In this document: piece by piece, positions 49,244 to 61,002 of the stretch
Position numbering within the stretch: position 1 is the stretch's first letter
How the letters are laid out: every line of letters begins with the position of its first letter
Assembly: GCF_964204645.1 (NCBI RefSeq)
Contig: NC_134027.1
Coordinates: forward strand, 8,544,485 to 8,608,484
Reading direction: 5' to 3'
Length of the DNA: 64,000 nt
Source of the DNA: Tubulanus polymorphus
Lineage: Eukaryota > Nemertea > Palaeonemertea > Tubulaniformes > Tubulanidae
Made by a program: the position numbers and the translations under genes
The notes under the pieces: model-generated
The model's database searches: none
What the model saw: the letters and a program-made list of their open reading frames with translations, nothing else
What the model was told of the DNA's origin: nothing

Positions 49244-50292
49244 TTTATTACAATTTATTTACACTTATTTATTTATAATAATATGTACAAAGAAACGTTC
49301 AAAATTACATAACACCCCCAAAAAATCTGATTCAGTAGAAATTAGATTCAAGGTGACCAAGAAAGGTTGGGTAAAATGAGCACTTAAATGGTGACTGTCT
49401 GCCATAGGTATATGATTATTAAAATACATTATAGCAATCACCTAAAACATTGCATAGAAAGGTTTTGCAAATTCACAAAATTGAGATTTGCAGTTTGGTC
49501 GTTTAAACAATGCCAGCCTTCAATAATAATTACATACAAGTGGCAATCAATATACAAAACTATCTTACTATATACGAGACAGGTAAAACGTGGAATGACA
49601 GGAAAATATGAATGTTTTAGCAGCAGTATACTCGTAGCTTCAACATTTTAGTTCGTTATATATTGGTAATTGTCGAATGAAATATTGAAGGTATATACAA
49701 ATATGAACAACTGCAACATCAACATGGCATTTTATTAACTTTGCTTATCTCAACGAGTGATTTATGACTGGAAAATTTTGACCAACTTCTTCAAGAAATC
49801 AAGAACGATTATAAATTAAATACACAAACACACACAACTGACTCAACCATCCGACTCATACTAGCTGCCTTTCGAAGAGCATTTCTCGACAAAAAAAACC
49901 TGACATTGAATCGAATGATATCCAATCCTAACTTACAAACATCACGCACCATTCAGTCACTTACAAAATAACGGACATCAAACATCACGATTTCATTCAG
50001 ATACATTCCATTCAGACATTTCATATTTCATCATCGCATTAATGTTGCATTTTATAGAACAATGATTTAACTTATTTCACAACTTCACAAATAAGACACA
50101 AATTCTTGCCTAGTAACTTCGGTTATATTTTTCTTAAACCCTGTGCTGGGTTCCACAGACTGGTATATTAACTTTAACCCACAGGGGCTAGCTCAATTGA
50201 TAATGAATTGAGTTGGTCCCTTCGTTAATACCAGCCTATAAGAGTGTTCCCTAACATTTTTGGCATCGGCCACATTCTCATCCATGTCTTTA
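49244..50292 (-). other. NET1: 3' UTR of NET1 with poly(A) signals
   Basis: AATAAA on the minus strand at 49249-49244 and 49259-49254 probably ends the transcript. A foldback at 50158-50236 lies in the UTR. The end is about 240 bases from the UBE2H poly(A) signal on the other strand. Confidence 0.5.
50158..50236. repeat. Foldback element in the NET1 3' UTR
   Basis: GACTGGTATATTAAC (50158-50172) pairs with GTTAATACCAGCC (50224-50236), and GCTCAATT pairs with AATTGAGT inside. It looks like a small MITE now part of the UTR. Confidence 0.55.
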
Positions 50293-53200
50293 TTACTTAC
50301 TAATCATCGCGATTTTCTCCGGTATTTTCTCGGTGAACATCTTCTTGATACGTTTTTTCATGCTCCTTTTCGCGACGCCCGTCGAAGAAATGATACTAAC
50401 GTCTGCTGCGCTGCCGCCGCTACGACCGCTCGTATTCTCCTTTTCATTGTCATCGTTTTCATCCTCCTCGGACAATGACAACTCGCTGCTACAAGGCGAC
50501 GAAGAAGTCGTGCTTTCGTTGTCGCTCGAAACGTCCTTATCGATGAAATCCAATTTCTTGTTTTCGCCGAACACGACCCCTTCCCCGATCGAACTCGTAT
50601 CCTCTGAGTTGACGCTCGTATCCGACGGATACGAATCACCCATCGCGACCGACTGCGCTTTATTTTCGAGAATGTTGGCGATTTCGCCGTTCGCTTTGAC
50701 GGCCGCTTGTAAGCACTGTATCCACTGCTTTTTATCGTGTTCGTCGTTTGACTGTAGCGTATGAGAATATCCTTTGCCGTCCTGCGAACTGCATCCCAAT
50801 CGGAAAACATTTTTACCTACAAAGAACAAAATTATGTTAAAACCATGAACTGAAGTAAGTAAATTGTCAATCTGGCTATGCAAATAATTGCAAGGTTAGG
50901 CTGAAAATATTGATACCTTGTTTCTCATTTCTGCCGAGCTTAAAAGTTGATAATTTGATTACAAATTTTGTAATTGCAGTTTGCTAAAGCGACCCGGTAG
51001 ATTATGAGAAACAAGGTATCATTTATCTTAGCCTTAGGGTTAGAGATATCAGAGATCCCCTTGGGTAAAAGAGAAGGAATGAGGGATGAGAGTATCCCAG
51101 GGAAACAGGTTCGAATCCATGGGTGGTATACTGGAATTGCATTCTCTAACCACTTTCCCACAATTGTTATAAAATGAATTCAATGACAATAATTGAACTT
51201 ACTAGCTTGTCCAGCGCCGTACATGTTACGGAATGATCCCATCTTGATTTCGCCATCTTTCACGTCTTCAACAATGAGTTCAGTAACCGGTAACGGGTAT
51301 CGATACACTTGATATACCATACGATCCTGTCGAGTTGCCGGACGTGTCAACACGAGTATCTTATCGAACAGGAATACAGTTAATTTCTACAAAATACAAA
51401 CGACAAAAACTTACATAAATTTCAAAACTATGCAATTTCTTATTTGCGGACTGATATTCATTCATTTGATTAGTTATTAGACGAGAAATGAGCTTCGGCC
51501 TTGTTCAACAAAATACTTACAGTCCCTCGGTTATTACGTAGGATGCCTTCACATAACAGATATCTGACCTCATCGAACAGACTATGTCTCTGTAAAATAA
51601 ATCATAACTTAACCTGATCAAATATTCATCTTAAATTCATCTTCATGACCATACAATGATTATTTAGGGTCCCTACTGATTAGTCATTCTTGGATATAAG
51701 GAGATTTCGAGGAGTTTTAAAGGTGAACATTTCATATTTCGAGGAGTGTCTGTATCACTTTCATATCCCAATTACACAGCAAACTCCTCCTAAATCGGTA
51801 CTGTTTACCTCTTGGTGGTTTTGTGAGCAATCTTTTATCCTTTATAAACCTAAACTTGGTTTCTTATTAAGTACACATGGTAAAAAAATTGAGGTCCCAA
51901 CTGTATCGACTCAGTCTACTGTACAGCAACAAACCAAACAATAATTTCTAATTGCCTATTTCGCAAAATTAAGGGAGTTTTGGGCATTTTGTCCCAATCA
52001 AAATTGTTTTTCACACAAAGTCAAGCGATTTATTTACCTGCTTTTCTTCGATGAAATCCAGTTTACCGATGATGAATTTGCACTTCGCTTCGCCGGTCTT
52101 CTCGTCGACATCGGCGAGGAAGTCCTCGACGATTCGAATCGCCGTGTCCAACAACGCAATATCGCTGTGGTCAGTCGGCGTCAGTTTCTGAATGTTTTTC
52201 AACAACAGCGGGTACTTGACGAGACGATTACGCGGCACGTCGAGAAACGACCACAGATCGAGGCGACGACTGAACGGCGAGTCCTGGCAACGTTGCAAGA
52301 AGTCGTCAACGCGTTTATCCTGACGTTTCGCGTCCAATAACGCCTTCGCGTACACCTGATTAGCACAGTACGGAATATAACAATGCAGACTCGGCAACCA
52401 GTCGATTAGCACCTGACCGATCTGATCGGTCGATCCGTCCGGTTTCCGTTGACCGAGCATGCTCGCTACGAGTTCTGAAATAGAGAATACAACGTAGTTG
52501 TCAACATGTGAATATATCTGAAGAATCAAGCAGCTTCCACGGTTCACACTCTCAAGGAATGTTTGCCCCTGATTCAAGCCTTTTCCAGGGCTTTTTTTAG
52601 ATATTTCATAAGATAGAAAAAGTTCCGAATGGTCGAGATCACCGAAACACTCAGTAAAGGATTGAAGCATATCTTTGCTTTAGCTTGCCCAATGGCAATT
52701 AAGTGCGAGCAGTATATGAAGGGACAATAGCTTTTAGGGAAAAGTCAAAATGAATGTCAAAACAGGTCACTGGTCAATTAGATCCATTATTAAAATTTCG
52801 ATAAGCTACAAGCATTTTGACCTGAACCCCCGAAGACAAATCACTCGATATCAAAACATTACATGTATTTCCCAGCTAGTGATGTTTTGTGCACTTACTT
52901 TCATGTAAAGGTACAAGGGTATCGATTATGCTGAATATTTGAGACAATTCGTCGTCTGTTAATAGTTGCAACTTCTTCATAGAATCGTAATATGTCTGTA
53001 ATATTGAAATCAAGAAACCAATTAAACATGATATAATTCTAGATTAGTTCATTGAGTCTTTGAAAAAAATAACACAAGACAAACTTACCGTTTTGACCAT
53101 TTGTAAATCTTGAATAAGATCTTGTTCGCCTTGGAATAACTCGAATATGGCCTAAAATAGAACAGAATAAATAAAGGATTCATAAAGCAAAATAATAGTA

Positions 53201-56200
53201 GTAATTCATAGCAACCAAATCAAATAGTTAGTAATCAATAGATAAAAAATCTACTTTAGAAACAACTAAAAATGTCAACTGCTGGCCAAAATTTAGTAGT
53301 GAATGGTAAAGGGCTTGTATCGTATCGTTTCGTATCGTATTGGTTACAACCAACGGGAGGCATAATTCTAATGGAATGGAGACTTCTATGAATTTATCTT
53401 AGTTTTAATCATGAATGACATCGGAACGCACGTTTTGTCGTTTTATCTGTAATTCGCTGAATGTAACCGTCACGTCGCCGTCAACTGTTTCCTGCCACAG
53501 TTTGCTAGGACGTCGCTTCGTCGGAGTCGGTTGAGGTTTCTTGTACTGGCTGACGGGTTTCTGCATCGCTGGTGATAGCACATTCTTAAAACTCAAAGAT
53601 CTCTGTGAAGAACGAGAAGATAAAACACATTTACATGGAATGAAAATTGTATTGTAAAATTACAGATATCAATACCTGACGTTATCAAAAATCAATGACA
53701 ATAAAAATCTAATATTGAGCTGTCAGAAAGTTTTTTTTACCTCTAATATCATAATGTATATTCAGACAAGTGTGGCACATGTCTAACTGGTCTGATCTGT
53801 CATCTATGTCACAAACACTAGACTGGGCAACACTTTATCTACACCAAACTGACAATCAATACGAGCTCATTGAGCCATGGACAACTGACCAAAGCTCCTA
53901 GCTTTCCATAATAGAGACATAGTTGGCACCCAAGCTGATCTAATTGCTACATCACAGAGCAAATTTCTGTGCAGACTGTTCTCTAATCAAATTTCTAGTG
54001 ATTGTGTTACACTCTACATGCCAATTGCAACCAGACATTGTAAGCTTTGTTCCAGTAATTAGAGCTTTAACGCGTTCATTGTTTTGGTAACAATGGTCAA
54101 GAGTTAGAGTTGAAGTGTGACACACACACATGTCTCCTGACAGAATGAAAGATTTTGAGTTTAAGATGATTATGAGACTTTTGTTTCGACAGGTACTGCT
54201 GCCAGCTATCATTAATATTAATACCATAAATTTCAGAATTAAGCAGAGAATCCAAGCGTTGATCCACTATTGAAATGTTAAGAGCCTTATCTAATGACGA
54301 GAGCATGGAAATTCAACAATAATTTTAATGCTACGCAACACAATCATATTGGAATTATTAGTTCTCTCAATTTTTATAACCTTGGAGTAATCATAGAATG
54401 ATAACTCCAAGATACAACTAACATTTAGACTGCTAACTCAGCCTGAATTATCAGGATAAGGGCCAAAATATCCATTACAGCTCCTGGCTAAAACTGCTAT
54501 CTAGACTATCATGATAATTCATTCATTTCTTGTCATTAGATTTATACCACCTGTACGAATTACATTCATTACGTACGCACAATTTGTGCTTTATGCTCAG
54601 TGTCTGAATGTATAATTGTAAAATTCCAATCGATACCTCGCATTTAGTACAGCAATCGATCTCTTAAATGTATTAGTCCAATCCGCTGGAACAAACTACC
54701 GAGATCTCTTGAGAATGTCCTGACATTGATATCTTTTAAACATACTTTTTTAGCGAATCCTAATTTTAAAACATAAGTTTGTTCTGGTTGCTACGCAACA
54801 CAATCATATTGGAATTATTAGTTCTCTCAATTTTTATAACCTTGGAGTAATCATAGAATGATAACTCCAAGATACAACTAACATTTAGACTGCTAACTCA
54901 GCCTGAATTATCAGGATAAGGGCCAAAATATCCATTACAGCTCCTGGCTAAAACTGCTATCTAGACTATCATGATAATTCATTCATTTCTTGTCATTAGA
55001 TTTATACCACCTGTACGAATTACATTCATTACGTACGCACAATTTGTGCTTTATGCTCAGTGTCTGAATGTATAATTGTAAAATTCCAATCGATACCTCG
55101 CATTTAGTACAGCAATCGATCTCTTAAATGTATTAGTCCAATCCGCTGGAACAAACTACCGAGATCTCTTGAGAATGTCCTGACATTGATATCTTTTAAA
55201 CATACTTTTTTAGCGAATCCTAATTTTAAAACATAAGTTTGTTCTGGTTTTATTATGCATACTTGGTAATCTCTATACATGTATTGTGTTTCATATTGCG
55301 ATGCACAGAGATTATTTTATAGATCTACGCTATATGATATATCATTATGATTATTATATCATTAATTTGTATTTTGATCAACAGATACTATTAAATAAAC
55401 AACTTTAATCTACAAATTTAGTCAAAGTCTCTATAAATCTCATCTTGAGTTTGATTTTTTCTGGTAGGGTCAGTCATTTTCAGTTTTACCAAGGAAACCA
55501 ACCACCCAGAGAGCGATGACCTCACTGATAACTAACTAGTCTGTTCTGCCTCTCAATAACTCATAGATGAATTAATGACTGGAGCTAATGGGCTAATGGA
55601 AAGGTTACTATTAAATCACCTTATTACACAATACACCAAATAATTACTATGACAAAATCACAGGAGTGATGGAATTCAGTGGTACACTATTATACACTAC
55701 TGGATTAACTTAAGAGAACAACTAAAATTTCTGTCACCTAGACAGAGAGCATCTGTCTATGGAATAATTCAGGATCTCTCAACACAATTCTGGAAGGCCA
55801 CTTCAGTTTAGTTGTAGACCAGACAACATAATCATTGTGGCTAGTTTTTGAGAGAAGTTAACCGTTCAGTTCAAATACATTTCTGCTGAAAATTTTTGAA
55901 ATCACTTTTAAAACTCGCCCTCTCTTCTCAGTCAAAACAAAATTTCCATTTATAATCAAATGATAATTTCTTCGTACCTGCAATGACTGGCTTATCTTCT
56001 TTACTGGTTTCACCGGAGAGAAAATATTCGCCAAAGATGCCACACGTGACAATGACTTCCTCGTCCTTTTTCCGAGAGGCTCCTAAAACAGCAAACAACA
56101 AACAATTGAAATCAGCCTCTAGGTTTATGACTGCTATGGGCGTTACTGCAACAGGAGTCACTTCTACAATTGTCTGTCAGTTAAGTTTGACCCTGCGAAA

Positions 56201-57903
56201 GTTAAATCGTAACCAAGAACTTTGGAACTGCATCAATGGCTTCAATTAAAACTAGTTTCAAAGAACTCATTGATACTATGAATATCAAAACCGATGATAC
56301 ATAAAAAGAATACTTTTAAAATATAATTTTCTCTGTGTTTCAAGTTTTCGTGGGTTTCACATTTCAATTATTTCATTATCTACTCCAAACTATTTGATAA
56401 CAATTTTTGCCTAACAAGATTCAATAAGTGAACAAACTAGATCAAATCTTTACCTTTGTCGACATGTCAAAACTCTGCAGACTAAACGTGTCTTCATCTT
56501 TACGTTTTCGTTTCCTTTGACTCTAAAATGGTAGAGAAAGCAAAACATTTTTTTTTTACATTGTACGTGGCTACCACCAAATAAGATCATCGAGCTACGA
56601 AACGAATCTCAACTCACGACAGATAAATCGAGATCGAGGACGGCAGGACTGAGGAAACCATCTTGACTAAACGAATCCGATCTCATCAATTTAGGCGTCG
56701 AACAACTGCAAAAAGAATAAGACAAATTCTTTGTAAAAGCTATTGAAAAGAAAATCATTATACTCATTTCATACATTTCTACGAATAGCCTACCCGCTTA
56801 AGAACGACTGATTAAGAAGATATAGGTCTTCAATAGATTGAAATGAATCTTCGAATGTCGTCGATAAAAGATCGTAGGACCGGTTCATTTTGGGGTGAGT
56901 AGCATAACAGCCACTTTGAGCACTAAATCTTTAAGATCCACTAGACATCAAGTGATCAATGTAAACAGAATCGATAGTTTATAAAGGGCTAGACTAATTG
57001 GTACTGCACAAATGCTCGCAGTAATTAACGCTTTAATTAATGTTTGAAAGATAACAGAATTTGTCATCAACAAATTAATGACGTTTTGACAGGAGTTTGT
57101 TAGACCAACAAGCCAGACATGTTTATTTCAATTTCAGTCTAGGGCTTAGTAGTCTAATATAATTGATAACTGTTGGTGAGGCGAAAACTATTTACATTTG
57201 CAGACAATGAATCTGGTATTAACGTACAATACAATACAACCATAGATTTGAACCCACCCGCCATGGCACAAGCCCGCTACTCCAAATTATCAAATAAATT
57301 AATTAGCCTACAAGTTGTATCTATATAGTAGACAGCTTCATTAGTGACATGTACAGCGTCAGCAAAAAAAGAACAACTAAGCGCATAATTACAAGTAAAA
57401 CCTGTGAAGAACCCAGCCTCCAGTGAACATGCAACAATTTGAATAAATAAAATAGGCCTAACGTTTCTCATTATTCACTGGAGACAGAGTTTCGGTGAGA
57501 CTGAGACGAGTACACTCATTCATTGCTGGAAAAAAGTTCTCTTTTAGATATTTGACTTCAATTACACTGACTGACTGGCAATGGCATAAGACAAGTGGCA
57601 ATAGCCTACAAAATGTAGCAAAATAATATACAAAAGACCGGCAAGGCAGGCCAAAACAAAGAGAAAAAACATAGCTTACGTCTGCTGGAATTTAAATAGA
57701 GAATTGGAAAAGGCCGAAGAATCGATCAGACAGAATCGTTAAATCATCTATCATCATCTCTCGACTCTCGATCGAAGAAGTCAACAACAACAGACACAGA
57801 CAGAGAGAGGTCAAAAAAGCAACGAGCGAGCGAGATTTACTTACCGTCGCAATAATCTAGGTGATCTGCGACATTTCGGGCTCTCTGACCCAGTAGTATC
57901 CAT
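50293..57903 (-). CDS. NET1: NET1/ARHGEF3-type Rho guanine-nucleotide exchange factor
   Basis: Exons: alternative firsts 57845-57903 or 56794-56888, then 56618-56705, 56454-56522, 55978-56082, 53432-53602, 53089-53151, 52899-52995, 52038-52474, 51521-51589, 51203-51386, 50293-50816. The 56888 start gives 633 residues, the 57903 start 621. NET1 activates RhoA and shuttles between nucleus and cytoplasm. Basic nuclear-signal candidates (RKRKRKDED, GKRTRK) and SLSRVASLANIFSPVK precede the DH domain (about 175-375, with QVYAKALLDAKRQDKRVDDF and RLVKYPLLLKNIQKL), then the PH domain (about 376-500). The C-terminal 130 residues are Ser/Asp-rich and end in EKIAMISK, so the PDZ ligand of mammalian NET1 is missing. 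NET1 and ARHGEF3 are vertebrate paralogues; the N-terminus fits NET1 better. Confidence 0.93.
50911..51021. mobile_element. MITE with TGATACCTTGTTTCTC ends, in a NET1 intron
   Basis: TGATACCTTGTTTCTC at 50911-50926 and GAGAAACAAGGTATCA at 51006-51021 are a perfect 16-bp inverted repeat. Family members also at 12903-13096 and 62570-62752. Confidence 0.85.
54331..55249. repeat. Perfect tandem duplication of a 459-460 bp unit in a NET1 intron
   Basis: Unit 54331-54790 is repeated at 54791-55249 with no difference that I can find over about 459 bases. The unit's plus strand encodes IRWNKLPRSLENV then SFKHTFLAN before a stop, which resembles the C-terminal end of non-LTR retrotransposon ORFs (W-N-LP-..-FK), so it may be an old LINE 3' end. 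Confidence 0.9.
57845..57903 (-). other. NET1: Alternative first coding exon of NET1
   Basis: ATG at 57903 encodes MDTTGSESPKCRRSPRLLR and ends CGACG|GTAAGT in phase 2, exactly the phase of the other first exon (56794-56888, ending AGCGG|GTAG). Both splice to 56705. The alternative N-terminus is strongly basic, the other is acidic/neutral. Confidence 0.7.
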
Positions 57904-58295
57904 TCTTAGCATTCTTCAACACGTATTCCAAATAACGGCTAGTTGTTTTATAACAACAAACAAATGTAAATAGCTGATTTTGTCGAGTTATGATGAGCAA
58001 TTAACCACTTCTGTAGTTTTGAATCGTAGCGCAAAACAAACATGGCCGACACATTCAGCCAATCAGCGATTGGCACCGCCAGACGTCGCCACCTCCTAAC
58101 GCGTAAAATACCTCATGCGGGTTTTCGGCGGATAATCTCCAACGTTACCTCCTCAACACTGGTGTCAGGTCCCTGTGCTTCCATCCCTAAACAGTTTTCA
58201 GAATCTTCAACAATTATTCCTCACCTGGGGAGAACTTTGACTTACTTGTCATTAACGAACAGAAACAGAAAGTCAATTTTCTTAATAATTTACAA

Positions 58296-58301
58296 TTTAT
58301 T
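58296..58301 (-). terminator. Poly(A) signal of TUSC2
   Basis: Minus-strand AATAAA about 400 bases past the stop and about 390 bases from the NET1 upstream first exon. Confidence 0.5.
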
Positions 58302-58696
58302 TTACAACAAAGTTTAACAAAAATCCCTATATACACTACATATACGCACACAGCCTAAGTGATCCATAGTGTCTGATCTGGTCAGTGTCGAAATTGTCCA
58401 CACCAAATTACTAAAATGACTAGAAAAAGTTCTCTAGATTACATTAATCGCACGCGCATACAGAACGTATTATAATTTGATTTCATGAACGCAATAACTC
58501 CAACAACAGAAAATCACGTTTCGGTCATTCTTCACTGATAAGAATTATGGGCATCTCGAACATATATCCAAAATAAATACATTTCATCGATTTGAAAACA
58601 CTCCATTCGTACAGATTTTTACATGATATTGATGTCTCGATTTGATATAGGTATCCGTAAGTGGTGAAATGAGATGGCGATATTTGCTTGTGGTAA

Positions 58697-60459
58697 TCAT
58701 CTACAGGTTGCGGGCGTTTCACATAGTATCACTGGCATGTTATAGTGTAGACATGGGTGCGGCAAATCAATGTATCCCTGCAACAGATGAAAATAGTAAG
58801 GCAGAAATGAGAACCATGATCAATGTGATGTATATACTGAAGCATTGTAGCCATGTGCTTTTTCAGTTGGCAGGCCAGTACGCAGTAAGCGGAACTTATT
58901 TGATGGTGAAGCAGGCAACAGCGAGCCCCATCGGTGTTGGTCCCTCCAAGAAAATTTTCAAAATTGGAAGCATTTCAGGCCAATGTTAGTGAAACTGCAC
59001 TTGCACAGAAACACTAATGTAATCTAATTATTTTTCTTTGAGAAAACATTGCAGAACTTGGGATCTTGTCAGGCAGTACATTTGTACTTCTGGTTGTGCA
59101 AGACCTCTATGCTGGTATCTACTGCAACCCTTGAAAGAGAGTTGGGGATGGGAAGTGTCAAAAAGTTTGTTACAGATTGTTACAAGGAAAGGCCCCGGGG
59201 TTTCTCGAAAATTCTTGAACAACCTTTTTGGAGTGTAATCAGGACAGGAGTGAAGTTAGTTGGACCATTTTCTAATGATAATGCTTTACTTAACTGGAAC
59301 TGTAAAACATATGCAATATCACAAATCTCATCAAGAATCCGAACGCTACAGGTCAGCCTCTACAGGACCCCATTCCAGCTGAGCCTTAGATACACTGTGA
59401 TAGCCTACACTGTGGCCAAAATTTGTTACCGCTGTTACAAGGGGTATCAAAATTTTCCCCAAAATGTTACATAATCTTTGAACGGTGCCTAGCCTTTTAA
59501 AATCATCTTGTGGGTTCACTACTGTCATATAACACTGAAGGAATAGCTGGGGTTTTTCATTAAAATGATCCAATTTCTCATTTTTCTTACCAAAGGCGTC
59601 AAATGATGCAAAATTCGTCGCATTGTTGTTCTAAATATTCCTTCTTCCTCTTCTTCATACATAACTTCTTCATAAAATTCATTTGCTAGGTCACCGTCTT
59701 CATCAATGTATAACGAACTGCAACAGAATTTAAAATCAACTTTTCAAAATTGGACTTTTCGCCAAGGTAGGCTTTATTCCAGTAATTGCTTTTTGGCCAA
59801 TAGCTTGTTCAACCTTACAGAGCCCCTAATTCAAAGAATTCCATAGGAACAGGGGAGTGGTCTTTTCCTAAATTTCTTTAGGTGCGCTCATAATTTTAGG
59901 ATAAAAAATTCTTTTTAAAAAATATGAATTTTTCCCTCATGACAGCCATCAAATAGCCTTGGAGTACACCAAAATTTCTTGCCATTTCAAAAGGTTCGCC
60001 ACGTTGGGGTGCCCCAAAATGTAAGTCAACAAGAGAGGGTCATTCGGACCTTTCAGGATATCTTTTATCTGTTTCGATGTCTCGATTTGTTTCCATGCAG
60101 CAGTAACTCAGCTTTTGCATTTTTCGGAAATCAGCAATATTCCCATTTTTTGTTTGAGATAGTGAACCAATAATTTGGGCAGTTTCCCATTAGCATTTCC
60201 ATTATTAAGGAAACTAGAAAACCGAGGTCTATATGTGTATTCCCCAGCAGTTCTGATATCTTGAAAACTGGGCTATGAAATTCGTATACCTTTTCCTTTT
60301 ATAAACAAATGGTGTGACAGCAGTACGCCAGTAGTAGGGGGCACCACCTGCACCAACATCCGATTGTTCATCGTCTTCCTGGCCACTATTCCCACCATAC
60401 CAATAATTGTAAAGGGGAGATACGACTTTTTTAGCAGCTCTTGACGACGCTTGACCCAT
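58697..60459 (-). CDS. TUSC2: TUSC2 (FUS1), small myristoylated mitochondrial protein
   Basis: Three exons: 60290-60459, 59591-59717, 58697-58777 (378 nt, 125 residues; human 110). The start MGQASS has the N-terminal glycine expected for myristoylation. Exon 1 ends in VTPFVYKRK; exon 2 gives YIDEDGDLANEFYEEV, the most conserved part of TUSC2, and exon 3 gives DLPHPCLHYNMPVILCE, matching the conserved C-terminus, followed by six extra residues. TUSC2 is reported to affect mitochondrial calcium handling. The N-terminus has a Gly/Asp/Ala insertion relative to vertebrates. The stop TGA is at 58699-58697. It is head-to-head with the POLR1G-like gene and lies immediately upstream of NET1's 5' end in the same orientation. 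Confidence 0.92.
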
Positions 60460-61002
60460 TATCTTTTACATCAATGAGCTTATCTCTGCATAAACTAGAT
60501 TTTAGCTGAATAAAAATGAAAATTCGATGATAAAGGCGGCCATATTTACTTACTAGTTATAATGATTAAAATGTTGAATGCAACAATAATAATTCGTGTT
60601 TATGGGTTCGAATCCGGTTATATTTGGCTCCAATATCTGAAGCCGTTGCGTGAATACATGTGCGCGGAGTCTTGATTTGAAATTGTATACAAAGTATACA
60701 TTTCTGTGATTGACAGTCTCACTCTTGTATTCCGTCGAGTATGTATCAATTTATACGTTATGAGCAAAGTCTTAAACAAGCATTAAATCAGTCAGAAATC
60801 AACCAAAATGCTAGGCCTGCCCTGGATTTGGGGAGAGCCTAAATTCCCAAAAATAGAATTAGAATAGTGTATACTGTATTCTTCACAGGTCATCTCTGTT
60901 AATATCCGACTGCTTTTATTGTGATTTGACCACCTTAAATGAGTTTCAAACATGAGTAATTTGAAATGAGCAATTTCATCTTTCGGTATTTTTCAGGTAA
61001 TA
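60460..61002. other. Bidirectional promoter region between TUSC2 and the POLR1G-like gene
   Basis: Minus-strand AATATGGCCGCC at 60546-60535 is a YY1-like motif in the TUSC2 direction, about 80 bases before its ATG. GGTTCGAATCCG at 60605-60616 looks like a pol III B box without an obvious A box. The tract TTTTTCAG at 60992-60999 is a good acceptor just before the ATG at 61003, so a non-coding first exon lies upstream. Confidence 0.5.

Noticed and set aside
50333-50810. Long open frames on both strands overlapping the last NET1 exon
   Set aside because: Shadows of the Ser/Asp-rich NET1 C-terminal coding exon.
51080-51140. GGTTCGAATCC-type B box inside a NET1 intron
   Set aside because: No A box or cloverleaf can be found around it; chance or a decayed SINE, not a tRNA gene.
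58669-58989. Open frame on the plus strand beginning MRWRYLL and containing MGAANQCIPATDE
   Set aside because: It lies antisense to TUSC2 exon 3 and its intron, matches no family I know and does not splice in phase to the next open frame at 59049-59474. Treated as chance.
59049-59474. 141-codon plus-strand open frame in the TUSC2 intron
   Set aside because: No recognisable domain, no good splice partners, and the reading relies on intron sequence; kept as unexplained, not as a gene.
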